From assembly GCA_000697055.1 (NCBI GenBank), contig JNDT01001468.1, forward strand, positions 86,399 to 150,398: a stretch of DNA of 64,000 nucleotides. Direction: 5' to 3'. The stretch is from Saksenaea vasiformis B4078 (taxonomy: Eukaryota; Mucoromycota; Mucoromycetes; Mucorales; Saksenaeaceae). Position 1 is the stretch's first letter, and every line of letters starts with the position of its first letter. Position numbers and translations under genes: made by a program. A model generated the notes under the pieces. That model made no database searches and was not told where the DNA came from. It saw only the letters and a list, made by a program, of their open reading frames with translations. Positions 1 through 11,777 of the stretch are shown piece after piece.

Positions 1-952
1 GGTTACAGCGCCAACCTTCGCTCGTTAGCGGATATGTTTCATCCATGCACGAGCCACATGGAACAAATACAATGAGGGTGATGGTGTTTGGGAAGGCGAT
101 AGAGATGACAGTGCACTTGGCGATGCTGCAATCAATCATCATCTTTGTGAACGATTCAAGGTCGTAGTGATCCCTCAGGAACGTCAGCCGTTGCATCAAG
201 GGTTGTGTCTGTCGTATTCTGACATCCTTTCAGTCATTGTCAGAGATATTGCCATCCAATAATCGGTAACTGCTGTAAGCATGATTCTGATTTCTACAGA
301 CTGTCTTGCTTGCTTGTTTCTTTATCTTTCAATCCTACTGATCCTTCATCCATAAATGAGCTTTGGTTCTTTTTGCACCCTTTTTTCGTGAGAATTCTTC
401 AAAATATGGAGGACTGATGCATGTTTTGAGTGATTAGGCATTTCTAAGTAGTTGCGCAACAAAGCTATCTTATTTTGAATCCCAAATAAAGTGAGCGACA
501 TAAGAGTGCGTCAAAAGCAGCACCTGCAAAAAGTCTAGACACTCACAGTGAAAGAAAAGGAGAGATACACTGTTGTTTGTGTACGGTCTGAACATTATCT
601 CGTGCGTTTTCAAAGCAAGTAACTCTCAGGGAGCTCGCATCCAATGTTCTTGCTGCCATTTGAATGAACTATGTCCGTGCTGGTTACGTCCACCTCCTTG
701 ATCCCGCATATGCTGCCTCTTCATGCGGCAGTAAAACAAAGAACAAGTTGCGCACATGTGGCTAGTTTATCTGCGAAACAGGATCATGACCTGATATTGA
801 GCATTGTAGAAGAACAAAGAAACCTCATGATTAATTTTGAATGACGACAATGAAAACACATAATGACCACATTCCAAAACAGCTTTTTACTTCTCTACCC
901 TTCTATCCACTTTTTACTTCTCTACCCTTCTATCCACTTTTTACTTATTTTT
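1..952. other. No gene recognised; left flank of the Fanzor gene
   Basis: I see no family motif or splice-consistent reading frame here. The stretch includes the immediate upstream region of the Fanzor gene and a short tandem duplication at 883-936. It may hold the left end of a Fanzor-bearing element, but I could not identify terminal repeats by eye. Confidence 0.4.
883..936. repeat. 27-bp tandem duplication just upstream of the Fanzor start
   Basis: Two identical 27-base units lie head to tail at 883-909 and 910-936, each beginning CTTTTTACTTCTCTACC, and a partial third copy follows. The array sits 17 bases before the proposed ATG at 953, so it falls in the 5' leader or core promoter. It is pyrimidine-rich. 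Its function is unknown. Confidence 0.85.
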
Positions 953-3900
953 ATGGAACCTATTGTCGAGGAAGAAGAAGAAGGAGTAGGCCCACCTGCA
1001 CAACGGCAGAGACAACGCTACAGGCACTCGATTTTGCCACGCGATCGAGGACCCTTTCAACGGGTTACAAGAAAAATAAAAGTATCGAATTTTCTCAGGC
1101 CACAGTTTGGCCATCTAAGGGTGAGTCAAACTACGATACATCTATTGCTTAATCATATATTTCATGTAGCAACGTTTCCGGCATATCGCCGAGCAATATC
1201 ACGCCCTTCGACGTGACGCTTTGAACCTGGCAAACCTACACGTCCGTCGCTGGGCGGAAGAGGGACACGACCACGGAAATTTCACATTTCCACCCGTTGC
1301 TACTCGAGAATTTTGGAGAGCGGCATTCAGGTTTGTTCAGTACAGACCCTTGCACATCAATACCTCGGATGTGTACATGTAGGGAGTGATCAAGTATTCA
1401 TACCTTTATTTTGTAGCCATCATGGGAACGAAGCCTTTGGACTACAGCGATTGATCATTTCGAGCCGTTGCGGAAGGACGAACATGATGGATGTAAGTTA
1501 GCCTTGATCGATTGAAAATGCATGATATTAACCTCGACATAATAGATCTGTACGCTATCGAAAAGATCGAGGGATTTTTCATTGAGATGCCTGATCCATT
1601 TGCAATCAATGCAATTCAAAGTATGAGATATCCTTCCACTGATTATAGATCTAACATACCCATAGATATTCGCAGGCACCTCGTGAGTAATGTCTCGACA
1701 TATTTGCGATATGTATGGTTGGCCTATTTTCGCGCTTTGAAAGAGCGCCATCAAGGCTTCTTACCTGGGGAGGAACCGCGGCTCATGGTACGAAACAAGT
1801 TCGAATAAATCTCACTAACAATGGTTTTTCTAGCTCGATTTGCTGTTACTCGTATCACAAATCATGAACCTCTAGAGGACGATCACTGGCAGGATATGCC
1901 TTTCAGAGGCGAACTGCTGACTTTTTTTGAGTAAATACCTTGTGATTAATTTCATTGCTAATCATATCGACTGTCACAGGACCCAATACAATCTGTACCA
2001 GACTCACCTCGGTGATATCCTGATTGACGAGGTCGATCCAGAGGATGAAGGAACCCATCCACTTTTTCCAAGGATTGTGAAATACATGTACGAGTTGTAT
2101 CCATACAGTCCAATATAACGGTAGCCGTTGGTCACTTCTGCCTATTGCAACACATCAAGTCGGTTACTTTCCGATTACGGGCAGAGGTCTATGGAAAATC
2201 TTACGTGATGCGTTTGTTGCAAATGAGGCTGTTCCTCCACTGTTTGTGGTAAGTGAGCGTATCCTGGTTTTAAGTCGTCATGTACATTAAATGCTTTGAT
2301 TCTAGCGTGAGAATCCAAGACGGAGACAACTACCGTATTGCAGTCTCAAAGAATTTGACGCTCTTTGTCGAGATCCCGTCTGGCGAGAAAATTTTTGGGA
2401 ACAACTATTTAACATCGACAAGTGTCAGAAAAATCGCTGGCGGTGGAATAATGAACGTAGGTTGCTGTGCTTCCCAACTGCTGCTAATTAATTTATATTC
2501 TAGCTGTCGTTAATGCTGAACGTACTGCTCTTGAATTTGCTTACTATTTTGAAACGGATGGTGTAGGCGCATCTGTGGTGTTTGAGTGTCGCAAACACGG
2601 TAGGAGGAAAATAGCATGCTTCTTCCTGTCCTCATACTTTGTTAAGAACGTTTTCCCTCCTCCCAAAGGGATTTTCGGCTTCTACCCCGGAACATGTACC
2701 TTGGCTCATGGACGAAGGGTATTTATCACCTTAACAAGGAACCGACAGGTCTGGCACAGGAGCGTCTCGCGGGATCAAGGATCGTGGGACTTGACCCGGG
2801 CATACGATCGTTGTTCAGCGCGGTGGACACCAACGAGCCACTTGTAACTCGAGAGCTGCGCAATGCTCACACAGCCACAATTAGCAACAATGAATACCAG
2901 TAAGTCCACTTTGCCATATGATGATCGATGATCGTTAACAGGTCTTTAAGGCACCGATCCATGTTCTCGTGGGCCAAGCAAACGGAATTAAAATCACGTC
3001 GGGATGCATTCATGCAACAATATTACGACGAAATTGCGGAGAACCCGCCTACAGTCGCAACCACAATGGAGTTCAGAAGATACATACAAACAATCAGTAA
3101 TATACATCGACCGTAAGTATAACATTTATTTGAGAATATTCAACGATACTAAAGTGATCACTAGCATGCACGACTTTAATTGTTCTTATCGCCATCGTGA
3201 AAATCGGATGCTCTTGTACTCTGCACGACGTAGTACGTTAAATGTACTGGCTGACAGGGTAGCTACGGGTTCGCCCCGAGACGTAAGTGACAACATATCT
3301 AATTATAGATCTAATCTCTATGTTTCGGATAGGATTTGATCCAACCGCATTATAAATCTACAAGATCAAAAAGGAAGCGCCGGTGGCGGCGGTTAAGAGA
3401 AAATATCCACCAACAACAGCAGCAGCCGACCATCGTTGCATATGGTGATGCTGATTTGAAGCCTACAATGAGGGGTCTCGGTCCGTTACCAGTGAAAGTA
3501 TATGTTACATATTTTCCATTCGGATAATGCTAACTTAAAAACACATGCTAGCAATTCCGGAAAATACTCGCGCAGAAGTCCCTTGTTATACTAATGGACG
3601 AATATAACACTCCAAAAGTGTGCTCCAGCTGTGACAATGACACGCAGCAGTTTGTGACGCCCACTTCACGGTGTCAGCACAAGTAAGTCGCTGTTTTTTG
3701 CAAGCTCATACCAATTAACATTGTGTATCCTTAGAACGAAGTTGCTCCGTCGTCCGGGCGACGATCGTCGCAAAAGATACTGTTTGAATGAAGAAAATGT
3801 CATATTGCACAGGACTTCGCAATGCCCTGAATTGCGACCATTACGTGATGATCAGATCATACCGAAAGCAAGTTTCATTAACAGCATTCATGATAGCTTT

Positions 3901-4200
3901 GAACGATTTCCGCTGCCAGGTCTATCCGATTAAGTTGTGCAACCAACATCAGTTGGGAGGCGCTGGCATGGAACATGGAGAACAAAGGCCACTGGTATGT
4001 AATTCCTGTGTGAAGTACGAAGCTAAGGTTTTCTTTAGTTTTGGAATCGCGATATCAATGCGGGCAAAAACGTGGGGCGGATTCTGGTCGCATACATGGA
4101 AGGTGACATGCAATTGCAGACAAGGCCCGCTGCATTACGTCGTCCACAACAGCAGCAACAACAACAAGAACCTGCACCCCTTGGTGGTGCTAGGCCGTAA
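953..4200 (+). CDS. Fanzor-family protein (eukaryotic TnpB homologue), about 800 residues, 17-18 exons
   Basis: Fanzors are eukaryotic TnpB relatives; characterised members are RNA-guided DNA endonucleases often carried on transposons. Proposed exons: 953-1120, 1170-1370, 1417-1492, 1546-1620, 1666-1787, 1834-1851, 1893-1930, 1980-2248 (frame break near 2100), 2306-2456, 2504-2599, 2647-2899, 2942-3112, 3165-3282, 3333-3497, 3552-3682, 3735-3994 (frame break inside), 4039-4200. Motifs in family order: a TDG-containing strand (2504-2599); RuvC-I motif VGLDPGIRSLFSAVD (2647-2899); GDADLKPTMRGLGPLPVK (3333-3497); MDEYNTPKVCSSC before a zinc-ribbon region (3552-3682); RuvC-III motif FWNRDINAGKN (from 4039). 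The start is the first in-frame ATG of exon 1. The C-terminus is glutamine-rich. Most introns close in frame with good GT-AG signals. Two junctions (about 2081-2114 and 3735-3920) do not, so the copy may be slightly damaged or my model wrong there. The family call is confident; activity is not established. Confidence 0.85.
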
Positions 4201-6345
4201 GGAACGGCCAACTAGCCTCTCGTTAGGCACTGGGAGAGCTTCGTGAGTACCATTTCAAATGTTTGTGACGACATTCTTATTTTCTTTGTGACTTAGGGCC
4301 CTTCTAAGACAAACAAAAATCCTTTTTTTTTGTTTCCGACGTTTGGCTTAGCGTCAACGTGAAGATCGTTAAAAATACGTGTGAAACGTTTGGCAATAGC
4401 AAACGACTGGTAGCTTGGGGGATGTTATACATCTAGTGTTACTTGCGTCAATCTACAGAAAGGGAATTGCACAATCAGATTTCTTTATCATAAACAGATT
4501 TCACCGTAGAACCTCATGTTTGTGGTACCGCTTGTTGTTCAGTGCACATATGCCATTTTGGAAAGCCTTCACGTCGTCACCAACTTACCCTACAAAGATA
4601 AAAATATGCCTACCGCGTAAACCTTTTATTTTGTCTTAATCTTGAGACAAGTAGCTAATAAATCAAGAAAGTACCTCCTTACTCTTAAGAAATGAAAGCT
4701 GACACGTTCTTCTTTTGCATCCTCCCGCACTATGGAAAATTTTTGGCATCCTTCTGTTTCTATGTAACAGAGAATGAATGATCAGTTCACTATCTTTCTT
4801 ACAAAATTTAATGTTCCCTAGCATTGACCACAACATATTGTATTTTGTAACTTGTCATATCAGGCGAAGGACATTTCATGCAGCGCATTTGGAAAGAAGC
4901 TTAGATAAAACAGTAATGATGAAAACAATCATACGTTTCATGCGGTTTGTACAAACCCGTTTTTTACGTCTTGTGTCCAACAATCCCATTTCAAAAAATT
5001 ATGCCGAATAGTAATAGTGCGTTTTATTCATATACTTGTCCTACAAAATGAGTCGCACTATCTTCCTATGCACAACGTATCTATCTGTCCTACGTGTGTA
5101 TACTATCCATTTTCAATTGACTTGGTGACCACAAAGACATATTAAGACCTTCTTCCAACTTACCTGACAGAAATGTACCACAAACAAATCCAGGTACGCG
5201 AGTCATTCATTGGATGCAACAGCATAGCGTGACAGTTCCCAAAATTGAAAAGAATCAGACTCACGTAGGGACAATATTACTTGAAAATCCTCATTGATTT
5301 TTGTGGGAGAGGATGCCTTTTTCTGTGACGACCGGTGTCAGAACCAAGCCTGCGGGATTTATTGCGAACTACTTATGGTCAATAGAATTACTAATACGCC
5401 TCATTGTCGTTATTAGTAGGGCAATAGCCCACTATAATGACTCAACAATATGCAGTGAACGTTGCGCTAAAAAGGTGGTTGTAGTGAACGTGATATAGTA
5501 GCAACAAAACAGTGGCACCTGACCAGGGTACCAAAAAGTTCGCCTGATCATCCCTGGGCCACAAGTGACATCTTCTATCTTTTTTTTTCATAGAAGATAT
5601 GATCTGCTACATTGCACTTGCTTTCACATGTGTGGACGGTTCTCCACTTCGTTCATTCGTCTTCAGCTTATCGCAAGTGAGCTTTGCATGGCATATATGT
5701 ACTGGACCTGTCCAGAAATACACGTAATCAAAAAAGTTCAAAAAGAGAATGCAAGAAGTGTGGGACTGCAGACACGCGCTTCGATGATCTCTTAAAAGTA
5801 ATAATAATCTATCGGTAGTTCCAAGAAAATCCCTTCCACCTATATGAAGTCGATGGAAAGAAGACCGACAATGTTGTACAAGTTCGTGCAAATGAGAATT
5901 AAACGGTCTGCACGCCTTTTAACGAAGAGAAAATCGTAAAGCTATGCTGCTAGCAAATCACTGTCACTGAAGAAGGAGTAGCAAGTTTTCGGCTGGCAAA
6001 CGTTTTGTAACTGGCGCCACCTATCATCGGTGCGTGCTCCTCATTACTTCTTTTTTGTAGAGGTACGAGCCCTCCGCAACGCCTCCGCAAGGATTAAATA
6101 CTATGTAATTAATATATATTTACACTCAGGTTAGTGAGCCAGGACTCGCTGTTATGATAGGAGTAGCGAGCAAGAAGATCGGTTGTTGTTTCGATAATCG
6201 ACACATTGGCCTTAACAGCGCGTCTGCTTTCGACGTCGCTGATTGGCTAGATTTTCACGGTGATTAACAACAGCAGTCCCAGCGTTACGGGTGCGCTTTG
6301 TTGCCCATTCGTTACGAGAAAACAAACAACTCCCCACTCTTTATA
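4201..6345. other. No gene recognised; 3' flank of the Fanzor gene and promoter of the complex I gene
   Basis: No reading frame here shows a motif or plausible splicing. The first 250 bases follow the Fanzor stop and contain a T-run near 4323 and short self-complementary segments such as ACGTT/AACGT around 4338-4362. In TnpB and Fanzor systems the guide RNA is usually encoded at this end, so the flank is a candidate only. Confidence 0.4.
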
Positions 6346-6730
6346 ATGTCTGCATTCGGTAAAGGCCTTAGGGAACTCCGTGTTCATTTCTGCCAAACAT
6401 CGCCTGCTAGCCATGGCCTGAGGTAAAAACACGGAGGAACGGATTCAGCAGTACGCAGACATTTAACTGGATTATGGAAACCAACAGAGATTTCATTACC
6501 AAGAACTACACTGCCTTGAAGAAGGCCAACCCCAGCATTCCCATTCTTGTTCGCGAGGCAAGCGGCGCTGAGGCTCGTGTTTTCGCTCGCTTTGGTAATT
6601 TTTTTTTACTACTTTATGCAGACAGTATGTTCTAACGTTCTCTTAAGACAAGGGTGTCGAGCGCAAGGCTATCCTGCAAAACGCATCGGAACAAGATATC
6701 CAGAAAACCTTGGCCGAATTGACAAAATAG
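6346..6730 (+). CDS. NDUFA2: NADH:ubiquinone oxidoreductase subunit NDUFA2/B8 (complex I)
   Basis: This is a small accessory subunit of mitochondrial respiratory complex I with a thioredoxin-like fold, acting on the matrix arm. Three exons join in frame: 6346-6422, 6488-6594 and 6648-6730, giving 88 residues, close to the family's usual 85-100. The protein opens with LRELRVHFCQTSPASHGLRD, matching the family's conserved start including the Ser-Pro-Ala-Ser segment. It continues with an NYTALKKANPSIPILVREAS stretch, the family signature, and ends in KTLAELTK. The first intron is 65 bases and the second 53. The gene lies 310 bases before methionyl-tRNA synthetase on the same strand. Identification is secure. 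Confidence 0.95.
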
Positions 6731-7040
6731 ATTGTAATAAAGCAAAATGTAAATGCATGAGATTTTTCTCTACAGTTTATTGGTCTGCCACTTTTTATCC
6801 TGTTATCAGATGGAGAAAGAGATGAGTCTGCGCGTCATTCGCCTGGTTATGAGATAATCCTTTTTTAGAGGGTGCTGATTGGTTGGGGTTGTTCCTAAAG
6901 CGTTGCGGACGAATCCCAATCTATGATTTTGACTCATTTGGATGTCTTGTGAGGTGAAGAGAAAGGTGGCTTAAAAACAATTATATTTTCCCTGTTACCG
7001 CAGTTTCATTCCCCCTTTTTTTTCAACCCCTTTTGAGAAA
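6731..7040. other. Short intergenic region, no gene seen
   Basis: This holds the 3' end of the complex I gene and the promoter and leader of methionyl-tRNA synthetase. A pyrimidine-rich tract (7009-7033) immediately precedes the synthetase ATG. I see nothing else. Confidence 0.6.
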
Positions 7041-9735
7041 ATGACAGCCACCTCGAAGATTACATTACCTAAGCTGACTCCATTATCAAAGCAGTCTAGC
7101 AGCGCGCTCAAGCTTGCGCTGGCTTCACATGTTGCGGGTGCTAAGGTCGATTTGTCCACAGGCGATGCTGTGACATTGTCTTTGCCAACTCTGGTGTTGA
7201 CAGACGCAAATGCTGGTGTTAGGTAGTATTGTAGAATTTGGGAAATGACATTGATTGACGCGACGATTCCCTAGATATATTTTAAAATCGACCGTTTTTG
7301 ACGGATCCAGGACAGCATTAGTTCACCATGCTGCTGTTGAGAAGGAAGAATTGTTTGCGTCTCTGCTCCAGAAGAAGAAGACAGCAGAAGCACTCAGCGC
7401 TGCTGAAGCTGCTCATGTACAATATAACAAGGCCTTTAGCAAGGTAAATAGCAACTGAGGTCGAAATATTTGATTCACATTAGATGTGACAGGATGGTCA
7501 GCTGCGCGCTGCGGACGTGATTTACTTTGGTTCTCTGCACGAAGCATTGGTCGATCTGGAAGACAGAAGCAGCAAATACCCTTCTTTGGCTGCATGGTAC
7601 GATATCGTGTCCAAAAATAAGGCTGTGATTGAAGCAGTGGAACTTGTCAAGAGTCAGGTAAAGATGACCGTGTTGTGAACGATGGACTCATCACCCTATT
7701 TAGATTTCCGTCAAAGCTCCCAAGAAAAAACCAGCAGGAAGTACTGAGAAGAAGACGACACAGCAAGCTCCTTTGGGCGAATTGAACCCTGCAACACAAA
7801 AGATCAATCCAAAGGCCGTCGCCACAAAGCATCAGGCAGGAGGAAAGAGGTAAAAAAAAAAAAGATGAGATACAGTCATTTTCTCATGCGAGGGATGGTA
7901 GATTGCCTATCCCTGGTGAACGTAACGTCATGATTACCTCTGCCCTTCCCTACGTGAACAACATTCCTCATTTGGGTAACATTGTTGGTTCTACGTTGAG
8001 TGCTGATGTGTTTGCAAGGTAAGAGGATGAAAATTGTATGTAGTATGACTCATCGGACGTCAGGTACTGCCGTGCACGAGACTACAACACGTTGTTCATC
8101 TGTGGTACAGACGAATATGGTACCGCCACTGAGACCAAGGCATTGGAGGAAGGTGTGTCATGCCAGGCTTTGTGTGACAAATACAACGCCATCCATCAGA
8201 GCGTGTACAAATGGTTCGGTTTGTCCTTTGATCATTTTGGACGTACAACGACGGAGCAGCAAACAGAGATTGCCCAAGATATTTTCCATAAGGTACATGA
8301 CAATGGCTTCCTTGTTGAGGAATCGATGACCCAGCTCTACTGTGAACAGTGCCAACGGTAAGTATTTACCTTTGCTTTCTGTGAAAATGCTGACGCGTTG
8401 TCTAGCTTTTTGGCCGATCGTTACGTGGAAGGTGTCTGTCCTTTGTGCAAGTACGAGGTAAAGTGTCTTTTCTCTATGTCGAATTGATACCAACGGCTGT
8501 CTTGATAGGATGCACGCGGTGACCAGTGCGATGCCTGTGGTAAATTATTGAATGCAACAGAACTTGTCCTGCCCCGCTGTAAGCTGGATGGTAATGCACC
8601 TATTACCAAGGACTCGCGTCACCTGTTCCTTGACCTTGGCAAACTTCAGGGTCAAGTGGAAGAGTTTTTCAAGAAGTCGTCTACTGAGGGCAAGTGGTCC
8701 AGCAATGGTGTGAATATTACACAGTCCTGGTTGAAGGAGGGATTGAGACCTCGCTGCATTACGCGTGATCTGAAGTGGGGTACACCTGTTCCACTTGCAG
8801 GCTTTGAAGACAAGGTGTTCTATGTGTGGTTCGACGCACCTATCGGTTACCCCAGTATCACGGCCAACTATACCACAGAGTGGGAGAAATGGTGGAAGAA
8901 CCCCGAGCAAGTGAAGTTGTACCAGTTTATGGGCAAGGATAACGTCCCATTCCATTCCGTCATCTTCCCTGCTTCTGAAATCGCGACTAAGGAGGCATGG
9001 ACCATGGTGCACCATATTAGTACAACAGAATATCTCAACTACGAAGGAGGCAAGTTCTCCAAGTCCCGTAACGTGGGTGTGTTTGGCACCAATGCTGAGG
9101 AGACGGGCATTCCTCCATCCGTGTGGCGTTACTACCTTATGTCGTCCAGACCCGAGTCCAGCGATTCGATGTTCACGTGGAATGAGTTTATTACCAAGAA
9201 TAACAGTGAACTTCTCAACAACCTTGGCAACTTTGTGAATCGTGCTATCAAGTTTGTCCTTGCCAAGTACGACGGTGTGATTCCTAAGGCGGACTTTTCG
9301 GGCGAATCCGAGGTGGCACTTTTCAAGGATGTCAACGAACTTCTCGGTCAATATGTAGACGCTATGGAAAATGTTAAGATCCGTCAAGGTCTTGCGACTG
9401 CCATGGCTATCTCTGCACGTGGTAACTTGTACCTGCAAGAGTCAAATCTTAGCAACACGTTGTATGCTGACCATCGTGGCAAGTGTGACGCTGTCGTTGC
9501 TTCAGCTATCAATTTGATTTATCTTTTGTCGGCGGTTATTTTCCCATTCATGCCAGCGACATCAGAGAGTATCTCGCAACAGATTAATGCTCCTCTTCGC
9601 GTTATTCCTGATGAATTCACATGCGATATTCTGGAAGGTCACAAGTTGAACGGAGCAGCCTATCTGTTTACTCGTATCGATGAGAAGATGGAGGAAGTGT
9701 GGAAGAAGAAGTACGGTGGTGCCGCGAAGCAGTAG
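7041..9735 (+). CDS. MES1: Methionyl-tRNA synthetase, cytosolic
   Basis: This enzyme charges tRNA-Met with methionine in the cytosol. Eight exons join exactly in frame (7041-7222, 7275-7443, 7493-7657, 7704-7849, 7902-8018, 8064-8357, 8406-8457, 8509-9735) and give 783 residues. Residues 1 to about 190 form the GST-like N-terminal domain typical of eukaryotic cytosolic MetRS, followed by a lysine-rich linker. The class I catalytic core follows. The HIGH-type motif is HLGN (about 244-247), in the context [14 protein letters not shown] zinc knuckle has four cysteines (CEQC, CPLC and CDAC pairs). The KMSKS-type loop is KFSKS (about 557-561). The anticodon-binding helical domain completes the protein. 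No C-terminal EMAP-like tRNA-binding domain is present, as in yeast. The last exon alone carries more than half the protein. Confidence 0.97.
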
Positions 9736-11777
9736 AATAAAAGAACAGATTTTTAAGAGAAAAGAGAGAAAAGAAGGTTTTCGATGAATAGACGTATGGA
9801 AATTTCATCAAATGATGCTAATGCATGACAATTTAAGGAAAGTGTTGTGAGATTTTTTGTGTGACCTCACCTGCAGAGTTTTTATCTGCAAAGGCTAACT
9901 TTACTTTGGAGTGCAAGGGCCCGCGATGAAGAGAACAAAAGCATATCTCCGCTCTGAATGTCAAGCGGTATTTGAAAGAAGAATGAATAGACCGATGATC
10001 GGTGGTTGTGCTTCGAACAAATAGATGCATGGACCCAGCGCGGGCGTCGTCGGTGTCAGAAATCCGTCGCGGCCGTGTTTTGCCACGAGGGACAAAGAAA
10101 AAATTTTGGGCACAGACATTACGTCTTCTGTGTTACGCAGTTGCCATGTGGGTATTAAACTCAGCTATAGTGATTTGATCGAAAGAACGAACCAAGGATG
10201 CAGTGCGGGGTGGGTAAAACAACATTCGATCGGTACATGTGGACCTTTTTCTATGGAAAGCGGACTTTGTACCTGATGCTGGTCTTTTTTTTTTCCCGTG
10301 TAAGAGGAGGTACGTTACAAAGAGTTGTTTGAACGATTGTTAGGAGTCACTGAAAAAGAAACATCACACAAAAAAATGATGATCATGATGGAGAAAGGGG
10401 GGACTGGGGGGTTTAGGGTAGGCTGGATGATCATGTCCTTTTTTTTTCTCTTCACCCATGACGCCAAAAACTGTTTAATGTCGTACGACGGCAATAGTGC
10501 TAATACAATTTCAGTCCTACATTATTGTCCATTATCTGACTTTTTATTGCTATTCTTATGATATTATTGCGTATCCTATTAAAAAAGGGTTTCCTGTCGA
10601 TCAACCATGTCCTATGAAACAAGACCAGATGATTTTCAGGTTCTATCCTTTAATTTTCTTCAATCTTCACGTTAGTTACGTATGGAGTTAGTGAAAGGGA
10701 AGACGAAAAAAATGGAGTGGCTCGTGCCCTGGCTTCCGATAGGTACGCACCGATTATCATAAGTTGCCTAATCAAATCATTTATGTGTGACAGATAAGAC
10801 TAAAAGATTATTCTTCTTTTCCAGGTGACGTCTGAATCTCGAGTCAATTTTGTTTTCTTGTGTCACGAACCACACGCGATATGTTTTTTGATGCTACACA
10901 AGAAATTTGAGAGTGAAAGAAAAAAAGAAAAACGTGGCCCAGTTGCTGGAACCGAACCCCATTGTTTGCTCCCCAATGTTGTGATTTCTCCATGCACAAA
11001 AAAAATAGGTATAACTAGATTACCCCGATTCAAGCGGCTATAATTTACATTGGTCGGATAACGCATGTTTCATAAAACAGCCCTTTTTCTCTCAAGCCCA
11101 GCACGATGACCGATCACTAATTAAGTAGCCAGTCAACTCGTTGCGGCACGCCAAAGTCGGATAGCTCGGACCCCATTGGTGATCAAGTGGGGCGATCGCT
11201 TTCAAAAAGTGCGTGCATGAGCAAGGTTGGATTGGCCAAAACTCCTTTCGGTACTATTTTATTTAGTCTCCTGTTCCGACAACAAAAAAAAAGTGCATCT
11301 TGTCTGAGTCTTGTCTTTCCCCCTTTTGGGGCGATCCTAAGAGACATAAGCTAACGTTACCATAGTTATTGTATTAGAAGGACTGGAAACGTGTAGTAGA
11401 GCAATAAAATCAGTCCAAAAGAAGTGAGAGATAGAAAGAGATAGAAATGGAAAAAAATGGAAGAAAGGAAAAGAACAAGAGAGAAAGAGAAAGAGACAAA
11501 GAAGAAGAGAAAGACAGCAAAAAGGTATCACCCTTCTTTGAGCGTGTGACGGTGTGTATATGTGGTATGTGTAGCAAAAAAATCGTGTCATAGCCAAAAA
11601 TTGTATTGTGCCACGGGAAACAATGCCAAAAACCTTGTTTTGGGCAACCCGTGACTTCGCGGTTATATAAAACGCCTAACCTTCTATTGTTTTCCCAGTT
11701 TCTTCTCTCTCTTTCTTTCTTTCTCTCTCGTTCGCTTTTATATTTTTTCTATTTTATTTTTATCTTTATTTACTGCT
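9736..11777. other. Intergenic region upstream of the zinc-finger gene, no other gene seen
   Basis: About 2 kb without a supportable gene. The right part is compositionally skewed: a GA-rich block at about 11420-11520, a TATA box at 11664 and a CT-rich leader (about 11698-11735). A long, structured upstream region fits a regulated transcription-factor gene, but I cannot name sites. Confidence 0.5.
11664..11671 (+). promoter_or_regulatory. TATA box of the C2H2 zinc-finger gene
   Basis: The sequence TATATAAA lies 107 bases before the ATG at 11778. It is followed by a CT-rich initiator/leader tract, a typical fungal core promoter arrangement. Confidence 0.6.

Noticed and set aside
8545..9438. 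297-residue open frame on the minus strand
   Set aside because: Entirely antisense to the last exon of methionyl-tRNA synthetase, whose motifs are unambiguous; no motif of its own.
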